A DNA stretch of 63,604 nucleotides. Source: CAYUTA01 sp964447605 (GTDB taxonomy: Bacteria > Bacillota > Clostridia > Christensenellales > CAG-138). Each line of letters begins with the position of its first letter. Positions within the stretch are counted from its first letter, which is position 1. Positions 43,188 to 51,347 of this stretch are shown in pieces. Made by a program: the position numbers and the translations under genes. The notes beneath the pieces are model-generated. The model had not been told where the DNA came from and did not search any database. It worked only from the letters and a program-made list of their open reading frames with translations. The stretch is from the NCBI GenBank assembly GCA_964447605.1, contig CAYUTA010000010.1:1-63604 (forward strand). The letters run 5' to 3'.

Positions 43188-44282
43188 TCAGCCCCTTGGC
43201 TGCTGCTGCGTGATGCAGTGGATGTTACCGCCGCCGTAAACGACCTCCACAGTGTCCACGCCGACCGCCTCGCGCTCGGGGAACATGGACGCGATCTGCT
43301 CGAGCGCAAGCGCATCGTTTTTATCGCCATACTGCGGCACAATCACCCCGCCGTTGACAATGAGAAAATTCATGTAGGACGCGATGCACACGTCTCCTTC
43401 CTCACGCGGGATGGTGCCCTCCACGCTGTCGATGGCAAAATTCCTGCCGATGGTCACCGCCTTTTCAGGCATACAAAGCTTATGCACCCTCAGCTTGCGA
43501 CCGCGCGCGTCGGTGGCGCCGCACAGCGTCTTATAGGCATCCTGACATTCCCGGTAAAATACGTTGTCCTCGTCCTCTGTGTAGACGCAGGCGACCTCGC
43601 CGGGGCGCAGGAAGCAGGCCACGTCATCGATATGCCCGTTGGTCTCGTCCGGGTCGATGCCGTCGCGGATCCAAATCACCTTTTCCACATTCAGGTATTC
43701 GCCCAGGCGCTCTTCGATCTGTTCGCGCGTCATGTGCGGATTGCGGCCCTCGGAGAGCAGGCACATTTCGGTGGTCAGCAGCGTGCCCTCGCCGTCGACG
43801 TGGATGGAACCGCCCTCAAGCACAAAATCGGGGGTATGGTAGGTATCGACGTGTTCGATTTCACATACCTTCTGCGCGACCATGTCGTCCATATCCCAGG
43901 GGAAGTAGAGTCCGTCGACCAATCCGCCCCAGGCGTTGAACGCCCAGTCGATTGCGCGCACGCCGCCCTTGTCGTTGACGACGAACGTCGGGCCGCAGTC
44001 GCGTATCCATGCGTCGTTGCTGGCAATTTCGACAACGCGGATTTCGGACGGGAGCGCATTGCGGCAGTTGGCGTACTGCTCCCTGGAAACGCACATGGTG
44101 ACCGGCTCAAACCGGCTGATGGCCTTTGCAACCCCTGCAAACGCCCTTTGCGCGGGCTTTGCGCCGTCGCGCCAGTTGTCGCTGCGCTCCGGCCAGAGCA
44201 TAAAAATCTGTTTTTGCGGTTCAAATTCGCCGGGCATGCGGTAGCCGTCGGCGCGCGGCGTGGATTCCAGTCTTTTTGCCAT
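43188..44282 (-). CDS. aguA: Agmatine deiminase
   Basis: A 364-residue guanidine-modifying enzyme that hydrolyses agmatine to N-carbamoylputrescine and ammonia. YRMPGEFEPQKQIFMLWPER at the start, NDAWIRDCGPTFVV, LEGGSIHVDGEGT, NGHIDDVACF and the C-terminal GGGNIHCITQQ with catalytic cysteine C356 are all diagnostic. ATG at 44282 with AAAGGTGA upstream is chosen over an upstream frame. First gene of the agmatine operon. Confidence 0.96.
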   Translation of the reverse strand: MAKRLESTPRADGYRMPGEFEPQKQIFMLWPERSDNWRDGAKPAQRAFAGVAKAISRFEPVTMCVSREQYANCRNALPSEIRVVEIASNDAWIRDCGPTFVVNDKGGVRAIDWAFNAWGGLVDGLYFPWDMDDMVAQKVCEIEHVDTYHTPDFVLEGGSIHVDGEGTLLTTEMCLLSEGRNPHMTREQIEERLGEYLNVEKVIWIRDGIDPDETNGHIDDVACFLRPGEVACVYTEDEDNVFYRECQDAYKTLCGATDARGRKLRVHKLCMPEKAVTIGRNFAIDSVEGTIPREEGDVCIASYMNFLIVNGGVIVPQYGDKNDALALEQIASMFPEREAVGVDTVEVVYGGGNIHCITQQQPRG

Positions 44283-44352
44283 ACGATACGTCACCTTTCC
44301 AAATATAAGAATGCGATGGTTGCCGCTGCGGCGTATTTCGTAAACCGCATGG

Positions 44353-44381
44353 TTTTTAACCGGCCACAGCGTGCGGTTCAA
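44353..44381 (-). promoter_or_regulatory. Candidate promoter of the agmatine operon
   Basis: On the minus strand TTGAAC (44381-44376), 17 bp, TAAAAA (44358-44353). Plausible but not a strong match; the transcript leader would be about 60-70 bases. I see no regulator gene for the operon nearby. Confidence 0.4.
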
Positions 44382-44484
44382 TTTAGTTTGGCCGCATCCC
44401 GTCCGGTTTCATGCAGGCGCGGATAAGGCGGGTGAAGAAAGTTTTTGAATTTTAAAAATACATGCCGGCCGCGCCGCGATTTTA

Positions 44485-44493
44485 TGGTATACT
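44485..44493 (+). promoter_or_regulatory. Extended -10 promoter before the class II aldolase
   Basis: TGG-TATACT with no good -35. It lies in the 300-base divergent region between aguA and the aldolase gene, which otherwise shows no gene and an AT-rich patch around 44440-44460. Confidence 0.4.
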
Positions 44494-44581
44494 GATTTAC
44501 AATAAAATGGATGTTTATGGCTTGCAGGTCTCATTAGTATGCGCCGCGTCCGTTAAATATAAGGAGAGCAGAACAACCAGC

Positions 44582-45586
44582 ATGGATGCATATGCCGCAA
44601 AACGACAGGTGATCGAGGCCGGGCTGGAACTTGTCAAGCGCGGGCTGATTGTACGTACGTGGGGCAACATCAGCTGCCGGATCGACGAACGGCATTTTGC
44701 CGTTACACCCAGCGGCATGGGATACGGCCGCCTTACGCCTGAGGATATCGTTACGGTTGACTGCCGTACGCTTGAAGCGGTCGGTGCGCACAAGCCCTCG
44801 GGCGAAACGGGCATTCATGCGGCGGTATACCGGCTGAGGCCCGGTGTAAACTTTGCCATCCATACGCACCAGGACGCGGCTTCGGCCGTCTCAATCGCCG
44901 GATATGACCGGCTTGCGCCTACCGGCGGGGAAAGGGCCGTTCTGGGCGGCGGCAGCATACCCCGCGCGGCGTATGGCCTGCCGTGCTCGATATCGCTTTG
45001 CAGGCGCGTGACCCGCGCGCTGGCCGATACGGATGCAAACGTGCTGTTTATGGTGCGCCACGGTGTTCTGGCGCTGGGAAGCGACCGTTCGGAGGCATTT
45101 TTGCGTGCCGAAACGGTGGAAAATATGTGTGCGCGCGTGCTTGCGCCGGTTCCGCAGCGGCAGGCGCGGGCGTTTGACCCGCAAACGATGATTGCGGCGG
45201 TTCGGGCCGCCAGGCCCGGGCTTGCCCACGTCCGCTTTGTCGGCGACCCGGCGATTCTCTGGCGTGCGGGCTCAAAGCGCCGCCTTGCGCCGATGCTCGA
45301 CGATTTCGCCCAACTCATCGGCACGGACATTTGCTGCATTTCGTCCGACCGGCCGGAAGACGCGGCGGCAGCCTTCGACGGCCGCAACGCGGTGCTGGTG
45401 CACCGCTGCGGCGCGCTGGTCGCGGCGGGAGAGGCGTCCGATGTGGAAGCCGTCCGCTACCTGCTCAATAAGGAATGCCTGACCGAGTGTAACGCGGCCG
45501 CGTATGGCGGCGCAAAACCGCTGCCGGTTGCGGACAGGCAGACCATGCGCGGCGTGTATGTCAACGCGTATTCCAAGCTTAAATAA
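44582..45586 (+). CDS. Class II aldolase/adducin family protein
   Basis: A 334-residue protein. The first ~200 residues are the aldolase fold: GLIVRTWGNISCRI, SGMGYGRLTPEDIV, HKPSGETGIHAAVY (Glu of the active site), FAIHTHQDAAS (zinc His pair) and MVRHGVLALG (third His). Members split fuculose-, rhamnulose- or related sugar phosphates, or epimerise ribulose-5-phosphate. The extra C-terminal ~120 residues resemble a repeat of a degenerate aldolase domain (NAVLVHRCGALVAAGEA), as in two-domain fungal-like and clostridial versions. AAGGAG is 14 bases from the ATG. Substrate unknown. Confidence 0.85.
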   Translation: MDAYAAKRQVIEAGLELVKRGLIVRTWGNISCRIDERHFAVTPSGMGYGRLTPEDIVTVDCRTLEAVGAHKPSGETGIHAAVYRLRPGVNFAIHTHQDAASAVSIAGYDRLAPTGGERAVLGGGSIPRAAYGLPCSISLCRRVTRALADTDANVLFMVRHGVLALGSDRSEAFLRAETVENMCARVLAPVPQRQARAFDPQTMIAAVRAARPGLAHVRFVGDPAILWRAGSKRRLAPMLDDFAQLIGTDICCISSDRPEDAAAAFDGRNAVLVHRCGALVAAGEASDVEAVRYLLNKECLTECNAAAYGGAKPLPVADRQTMRGVYVNAYSKLK

Positions 45587-45615
45587 CGGCCGTCAGGCAA
45601 GAAAGAGGATCTGCC

Positions 45616-46581
45616 ATGCTCAGTATCGGTTCCATGCTCATGAAGATGCAATTATCCCTCCTCAAGCCGATTGCACGGTTTACAACCATCGAGGCCGCGC
45701 GCGCCGGACAGGATGCGCTCGGAAAAATCAGCGCCGGCATTCTCGGCAAGCTGATCGTCGATTATACCGACGTGCCGTTCGAAGGGTTTGAGGCCTGTTT
45801 TGCCACACCGGACGGCTGTGAAACTGCGGATACGCATGTGATTCTTTATCTCCACGGCGGCGGCTATACGGCGGGTGGGCTGGACTATGCAAAGGGCTTT
45901 GGCGGCGTTGTGGCGGCCAACGCGGGGATCAAAACCCTCTGCGTTGCATACCGCCTCGCGCCGGAGAACAAATTTCCCGCCGCGCTCGACGATGTGATGG
46001 CCGCCTACCGTTTTCTGCTCGGGCGTTACGCGCCGGAAAACATTGCGTTTGTGGGAGAAAGCGCGGGCGGCGGGCTCACTTACTGCCTGCTGCACAAATG
46101 TAAGCGCGAGGGTGTGCCGCTTCCAAGGTGCGCGGTCGGTATTTCGCCCTGGACGGATCTGACGCTTTCGGGGAAGTCCTATCAAAACAACGTGCACCGC
46201 GATCCGTCCCTGTGCCGCGAATCGCTGGCCTACTATGCGCTGGCGTATGCCGCCGGGCAGGAGACGAGCGCATACGTTTCGCCCATTTTCGGCGATTTTA
46301 CCGGCTTCCCCCCATCGCGGCTGTTCGCGGGCGGAGATGAAATTTTGGTGGACGACAGCAGAACGCTGTACCACAGGCTTTCCGAAGCGGGCTGCGAGGT
46401 GAGCCTGCACGTTGAGCCGGGTATGTGGCACGTGTATCCGATCTATGGTACGCCCGAGGGCCGCGTTGCCGTGCGCGAGATTGCGGAGTTCGTTCAGCAG
46501 AAGCTGGGCCTTGCGTACCTGGGCATGCCGCGGCTGCGGCCGGGTGCGCAGGCGCAGCTTGCAGAGGCGGAAGAAGCGTAA
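45616..46581 (+). CDS. Alpha/beta hydrolase (HSL/acetyl-esterase family)
   Basis: A 321-residue hydrolase. YLHGGGYTAGG is the HGGG oxyanion-hole motif, FVGESAGGGL the GxSxG nucleophile (Ser), GGDEILVDDS supplies the acid and WHVYP the catalytic His: the hormone-sensitive lipase pattern. Substrate would be a carboxylic ester. AGAAAGAGGA precedes the ATG, and the next gene starts 4 bases after its stop, in a three-gene unit with an acyltransferase-like and a DUF6320-like protein. Confidence 0.92.
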   Translation: MLSIGSMLMKMQLSLLKPIARFTTIEAARAGQDALGKISAGILGKLIVDYTDVPFEGFEACFATPDGCETADTHVILYLHGGGYTAGGLDYAKGFGGVVAANAGIKTLCVAYRLAPENKFPAALDDVMAAYRFLLGRYAPENIAFVGESAGGGLTYCLLHKCKREGVPLPRCAVGISPWTDLTLSGKSYQNNVHRDPSLCRESLAYYALAYAAGQETSAYVSPIFGDFTGFPPSRLFAGGDEILVDDSRTLYHRLSEAGCEVSLHVEPGMWHVYPIYGTPEGRVAVREIAEFVQQKLGLAYLGMPRLRPGAQAQLAEAEEA

Positions 46582-46585
46582 GCAT

Positions 46586-47875
46586 ATGGATACAAAGGCC
46601 TCGCGGTGGATGAAACTCGATAACGCGGCGTTGATCTATCCCGCCACGATGAACCGGAGCTGGACGGCGCTGTTTCGTGTATCCGCAGAGCTGACCGAGC
46701 CCATTGACCCGGATGTGCTGGCCATTGCGCAACGTTGCGCGCTCAGGCGCTGCCCGTCGTTTTCGGTGAAGCTCAGGCGCGGCATGTTCTGGTTCTTCCT
46801 CGAGCACAGCGAGGACGCGCCCCAGATTCAGCCGGACGTAGGCAACCCGTGCGTGCGCATGCGCATGCGGGAAAACGGCGGATTTGCGCTGCGCGTGCGA
46901 TATTATCAAAACCGCATAGCGGTGGAGTTTTTTCATGTGCTGGCCGACGGCACGGGCGGGCTGATCTTTTTGCAGACGCTCGTGGCCGAATACTTGCGGC
47001 TGAAATATGGCGCGGACATCCCGCGCGGCGAGCGCATCCTCGACTGTTCCGAGCAGCCCCGGCCGGAGGAGAGCGAGGATAGCTTTGCCGCTCATTCGGG
47101 CACGTTCGGGCAGAGCCGGCGCGAGCCCAAGGCGTTCCATATCCGCGGGACGGACGAGCTGGGAGGCTTTGTCAACATCGTCACCGGCGCGGTTTCCACG
47201 GACCAGCTGCTTGCCAAGGCGCGTGAAAAGGGCGTGAGCATCACGGAGTACCTGACCACGGTGCTGCTGCTTTCCATCGACGCCATCCAGCGCAGGCGCG
47301 TGATGCGCGTTAAGCACTATAAGCCCGTCAAGGTCTGCGTGCCGGTGAATCTGCGCAAATTCTTCCCGTCGAGCACGCTGCGCAACTTTGCCAACTATGT
47401 CAACCCGGGCATTGACCCGCGTTTGGGCATGTATACGTTTGATGAAGTGCTTGCCTACGTGCATCATTTTATGGCCATGGAGGCTACGCCTAAGCTGCTC
47501 AACGTCAAGATTACCACCAATGTACAGACACAGCGGAACCTGCTGCTGCGCGTCATGCCGCTGTTTATTAAAAACATGGCGATGAAGCTGGTTTACAGTC
47601 AGGTGGGGGACGCGGTTTCCTCCACCTGCTTTAGCAATCTCGGCGCAGCGGCGCTGCCGGGCGAGATGGCGCGTTACGTGACCCGGATGGATTTCCTGCT
47701 TGGCCCGCTGGCCAGCAACCGCGTATGCGCGGCGGCGCTGTCGTATGACGGCGTGCTGCGGCTCAATTTTACGCGTACCATCGAGGAACCGGTGCTGGAA
47801 AAGGAATTCTTCACACGCTTGGTCAAGCAGGGCGTGCATGTTAAAATTGAAAGCAATCAGAGGGATGAAGTATGA
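46586..47875 (+). CDS. Condensation-type (alcohol acetyltransferase-like) acyltransferase
   Basis: A 429-residue soluble protein of the CoA-dependent acyltransferase fold. FFHVLADGTGGLIFL contains the HxxxDG catalytic motif, here H-V-L-A-D-G; the second half has VCVPVNLRKFFPS and CFSNLGAAALPGEM, consistent with the NRPS condensation/alcohol acetyltransferase superfamily. The target is unknown. A longer open frame upstream overlaps the hydrolase and is not the start. It is followed by the zinc-ribbon membrane protein through an ATGA overlap. Confidence 0.82.
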   Translation: MDTKASRWMKLDNAALIYPATMNRSWTALFRVSAELTEPIDPDVLAIAQRCALRRCPSFSVKLRRGMFWFFLEHSEDAPQIQPDVGNPCVRMRMRENGGFALRVRYYQNRIAVEFFHVLADGTGGLIFLQTLVAEYLRLKYGADIPRGERILDCSEQPRPEESEDSFAAHSGTFGQSRREPKAFHIRGTDELGGFVNIVTGAVSTDQLLAKAREKGVSITEYLTTVLLLSIDAIQRRRVMRVKHYKPVKVCVPVNLRKFFPSSTLRNFANYVNPGIDPRLGMYTFDEVLAYVHHFMAMEATPKLLNVKITTNVQTQRNLLLRVMPLFIKNMAMKLVYSQVGDAVSSTCFSNLGAAALPGEMARYVTRMDFLLGPLASNRVCAAALSYDGVLRLNFTRTIEEPVLEKEFFTRLVKQGVHVKIESNQRDEV

Positions 47876-48582
47876 GCTATTGTGTCAACTGCGGCGTGGA
47901 GCTGGAAAAGAGCGAGCAGCGCTGTCCGCTGTGCGGCGTGGAGGTGATCAACCCCGCCGATCCGTTTGATGAAAACAAGGCGGTGCGTCCATATCCAAAG
48001 CACGTGGAGCGCCTCAACGCGCGCATCGACCGGCGGTATGCGGCAACGTTTCTTTCGCTGCTGCTGCTGATCCCCGTGTTTGTGTGCATCTTTACCAACA
48101 TGGTTACAAGCGGCACGATCTCCTGGTCGCTGTATGTGCTTGGCGGCGCGCTGGTGCTGTTTGCGTGGCTGTTGCTGCCGCTGCTGCTCAATAGACGCAA
48201 CATATATGCGTGCGTGCTCATCGACGGGCTGGCCGCCGCGCTGTTTTTGCTGGGCGTGGAGCTGATTACCGACAAGAGCTGGTTTTTCAGCCTGGGCCTG
48301 CCGCTGGCGGTTTGGGTCACGATGTACGCGCTGCTGATTGCATGGCTCAGCGTGCGCGAGAACAAGCGCGATTTGTTTGTAAAGCTTGCCGTCACGCTTG
48401 TGGGAAGCGGCGTGCTGGTCGTGTTTATCGAATGCACGGTCAACTTTTACCGTCATCTGCCGCTTTGGCCGAGGTGGTCGGCCTATGCGCTGTTTCCGTG
48501 CCTCGTGCTTTCGGTCATCGTTCTGCTTTTAAACAAGCGCGCCAGGCTGAAAAGCGAGCTCAAGCGCCGGTTTTACGTGTAA
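47872..48582 (+). CDS. DUF6320-like zinc-ribbon membrane protein
   Basis: A 236-residue protein. Residues 4-21 form a zinc ribbon (CVNCGVELEKSEQRCPLCG); the rest has about six membrane helices arranged in pairs and a basic C-terminus. It resembles DUF6320 proteins, which are often encoded beside a hydrolase and an acyltransferase-like protein as here. Function is not established; a membrane partner or anchor for the acyltransferase is an inference from gene order and coupling. Confidence 0.75.
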   Translation: MSYCVNCGVELEKSEQRCPLCGVEVINPADPFDENKAVRPYPKHVERLNARIDRRYAATFLSLLLLIPVFVCIFTNMVTSGTISWSLYVLGGALVLFAWLLLPLLLNRRNIYACVLIDGLAAALFLLGVELITDKSWFFSLGLPLAVWVTMYALLIAWLSVRENKRDLFVKLAVTLVGSGVLVVFIECTVNFYRHLPLWPRWSAYALFPCLVLSVIVLLLNKRARLKSELKRRFYV

Positions 48583-48659
48583 GGAGAGGCCGTGGACGAC
48601 ATACGGCTGCAACATGTGGAACAAACATTGACGGGCTAAGCAAGTAAGGGAGAATTTCA

Positions 48660-50498
48660 ATGGGCATGCGGCCGCCCGGCCCGAGAGGGTATTTAACAGA
48701 GGAGGAAAAAAGCGGCGCGCCAAAGGTGACATGGACGCTGATACGCCGCATTCTATCGTATCTTGCGCCTTACTGGCGGCGGTTTTTGCTGGTCTTTCTC
48801 ATCATCGTCATTTCGAGCGTGCTAGGGCTGCTGCCGTCGATTATTACCGGACGCATCGTCGACGAGGCGCTGGTCGGGCAGAATATGCGCCAGCTCCTTC
48901 AACTGTTGCTGCTGGCGTTTATAACGCTTGCGGCTTCGCAGGTGATCGGCGTGATGGAAAGCTACATCAACGCCTGGATTTCGCAGCGCATCGTATACGA
49001 CATGAAAAATCAGATGTACCGGCATCTGCAATGCATGCCGCACGCATTTTTTACCACGGAGAAGCAGGGCGATATCATTACGCGCATGAACAGCGATATC
49101 GACGGCGTTGCGTCGGTTGTCTCCGGCACGCTTTCAAGCGCGGTGTCCAACTTCACAACGGTTGCTGCCACCATGGTCGCGCTGTTCTCCATGAACTGGC
49201 AACTGGCGATTGTGGGCGTGGTCGTGATCCCGCTGCTGGTGTTGCCCACCAAGGAGGCGGGCAAGGCGCGCTTCAGGCTGCTTACGCAGGGGCAAAGGAA
49301 ACAGGACGAGATGAACGAGGTGGTGACCGAAACGCTCTCGGTCAGCGGATCGCTGCTGAGCAAGCTGTTTACCCGCGAGCAGGCGGATTACGGCCGGTTT
49401 GAAAGGGTAAATGCCGAGGTGACGGAGATCGCGTGCAGGGAGCAGCGCAGCGGCAAGTGGTTTCGCGTGCTCATGGGTCTGTTCGTGCAGGTCGGTCCGC
49501 TTTTAATCTACTTCGCGGGCGGCTATCTCATCATCAGCAGGGCCGACCCAACGCTCACCGTCGGCACCATCACGGCCGCCGTCGCACTCATCAACCGCCT
49601 GTATCGCCCGGTACAGACGCTGTTTAACCTGCAGGTGGACTTTACGCGTTCACTGGCGCTTTTTTCTCGTATCTTTGCATATCTCGACCGCTACAATCCC
49701 ATTGTCTCGCGCGAAAACGCCCGTAAGCCCGATATGGAAAACGCAGCCGTGGAGTTCTGCCATGTGAAGTTTGCCTATTCGCCGGACAAGCCCATTCTCC
49801 GAGACGTCGACTTTGTGGTGCCGGGCGGAAAAATGTATGCTGTCGTCGGACCGAGCGGCTCGGGCAAATCCACCATTGTGAACCTGATTCCGCGCCTGTA
49901 CGACGTACTGGGCGGCAGTGTGAAAGTGGCGGGGTACGATGTGCGGACCATCGACCTTGCGTTTCTGCGGCAGAACGTGGGCCTGGTGACTCAGGAGGCG
50001 TATCTGTTCAACGGCACCATCCGCGACAACCTGCTTTGCGCGCGGGAAAACATTGCGCCGGAGGAGCTCGAACCCGCCTGCCGCGCGGCCAATATTTACG
50101 GCTTCATTTTGGCGCGGCCGGATGGGTTCGACACGCTGGTCGGCAACCGCGGCCTGAAGCTTTCAGGCGGGGAAAAGCAGCGTATCTCGCTTGCCCGCGT
50201 CATTTTGAAGGACCCCAAGGTGCTGATTCTCGATGAAGCGACCAGCGCGCTTGATTCCATCTCGGAGAACGCCATCCAGAACGCGCTCGAGATGCTGATG
50301 CACAACCGCACGAGCATCGTGATCGCGCACAGGCTTTCCACCGTGCTTGCCGCGGACCGTATTTTGGTCGTGAACAACGGCGTGATTGCCGAGCAGGGGA
50401 CGCACGACGAACTGCTTAAGTTCGGCGGCGTGTATGCGCAGCTGTATGAAACGCAGTTTGCGCGCCTGCTCGCGCATAACGGGAAGGAGAAGCTCTGA
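48660..50498 (+). CDS. ABC exporter, fused permease and ATPase
   Basis: A 612-residue half-transporter of the MsbA/BmrA group. Six membrane helices (about 25-330) are followed by an ATPase with Walker A GPSGSGKST, signature LSGGEKQRISLAR, Walker B VLILDEATSALD and an H-loop IVIAHRLST. Such exporters move lipids, drugs or peptides; no neighbour fixes the cargo, although it follows the acylation trio by 78 bases. AAGGGAG precedes the ATG; the GNAT gene starts within its stop codon. Confidence 0.94.
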   Translation: MGMRPPGPRGYLTEEEKSGAPKVTWTLIRRILSYLAPYWRRFLLVFLIIVISSVLGLLPSIITGRIVDEALVGQNMRQLLQLLLLAFITLAASQVIGVMESYINAWISQRIVYDMKNQMYRHLQCMPHAFFTTEKQGDIITRMNSDIDGVASVVSGTLSSAVSNFTTVAATMVALFSMNWQLAIVGVVVIPLLVLPTKEAGKARFRLLTQGQRKQDEMNEVVTETLSVSGSLLSKLFTREQADYGRFERVNAEVTEIACREQRSGKWFRVLMGLFVQVGPLLIYFAGGYLIISRADPTLTVGTITAAVALINRLYRPVQTLFNLQVDFTRSLALFSRIFAYLDRYNPIVSRENARKPDMENAAVEFCHVKFAYSPDKPILRDVDFVVPGGKMYAVVGPSGSGKSTIVNLIPRLYDVLGGSVKVAGYDVRTIDLAFLRQNVGLVTQEAYLFNGTIRDNLLCARENIAPEELEPACRAANIYGFILARPDGFDTLVGNRGLKLSGGEKQRISLARVILKDPKVLILDEATSALDSISENAIQNALEMLMHNRTSIVIAHRLSTVLAADRILVVNNGVIAEQGTHDELLKFGGVYAQLYETQFARLLAHNGKEKL

Positions 50499-51235
50499 TG
50501 GTATCCAATCGAATTGCGGCGCTTTTTAGCGGATGGGAGGAGGCGCTGATCTGGTCCTGCCTGCACGGGTGTATGGGCTACGCCGTCGCGGACGACGAAC
50601 GGAATCCGTCGGCGGCGCAGATTGTGGTTGGGGATTTCTGCTTTTTTGCCGGAAGGGCCAATGCGGCGCTGGTTCGGCAGGCCGCCGCCCCCATTCTGGT
50701 TCCGCAGAACGCAGCGTGGGAAGCGGCGATTGAAGCGGTCTGGCCGCACCGGGCCGAGCGCGGCTTGCGGTATGCCATCAAAAAGGAACCGGGCATATTT
50801 GACGTTTGCAGGCTGGCCGCATATGCAAAGTCCAAAGAGGATGCATATCGGGTCGGCCTCATTGACAGGGCGGTTTATGAGCAGGCGATGCGCGAGGCAT
50901 GGTCAAGGGATCTTTGCGCGCAGTTTGCGGACTTCCAGGACTATGACGGGCGTGGGCTGGGCGTTGCCGCGCTGTATCGGGGCAAGCTGGTTGCCGGCGC
51001 TTCCTCCTATGTGGTTTATTGCGGCGGGATCGAAATCGAGATCGATACGAGGCCGGGATTCCGGCGAAAAGGCCTTGCGACCGCCTGTGGCGCACGGCTG
51101 ATTTTAGAGTGCCTGAACCGCGGCCTGTACCCAAGCTGGGACGCGCATGACCTGCGCTCCGTCGCGTTGGCCGAAAAGCTTGGTTATCACCTGGACAAGC
51201 CCTATACGGTCTATTTCCTGCCGCGGCAGCCGTGA
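50498..51235 (+). CDS. GNAT acetyltransferase
   Basis: A 245-residue protein with a C-terminal acetyltransferase domain (about 140-245): YDGRGLGVAALYRGKLVAGASSY, IEIEIDTRPGFRRKGLATACGARLI, with the R-x-x-G-x-A acetyl-CoA loop (RRKGLA), and ALAEKLGY. The N-terminal half (about 1-135) has the layout of two-domain GNATs such as PF12746-type resistance proteins. ATG overlaps the exporter stop by one base (TGATG), so exporter and enzyme are coupled; a modification-plus-efflux pair is possible. Confidence 0.85.
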   Translation: MVSNRIAALFSGWEEALIWSCLHGCMGYAVADDERNPSAAQIVVGDFCFFAGRANAALVRQAAAPILVPQNAAWEAAIEAVWPHRAERGLRYAIKKEPGIFDVCRLAAYAKSKEDAYRVGLIDRAVYEQAMREAWSRDLCAQFADFQDYDGRGLGVAALYRGKLVAGASSYVVYCGGIEIEIDTRPGFRRKGLATACGARLILECLNRGLYPSWDAHDLRSVALAEKLGYHLDKPYTVYFLPRQP

Positions 51236-51278
51236 GCAACAGACCATTCCCGACGTGTCCGCCGCCGGAGAGCCATTG

Positions 51279-51325
51279 AAAAACCGGGAGATCCCGCCGC
51301 TGTTGAGCAGGATACCCCGGTTTTT
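51279..51325. terminator. Shared terminator of the GNAT and UMF1 genes
   Basis: AAAAACCGGG (51279-51288) and CCCGGTTTTT (51316-51325) pair across a 27-base loop that contains smaller repeats. A-run and T-run on either side allow it to act in both directions between the convergent genes. Confidence 0.6.
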
Positions 51326-51347
51326 TACCGGCAGGGAGTTCTCCCCG

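Noticed and set aside
46298..47839. 513-codon minus-strand open frame over the acyltransferase gene
   Set aside because: Antisense shadow of a gene with a clear HxxxDG motif.
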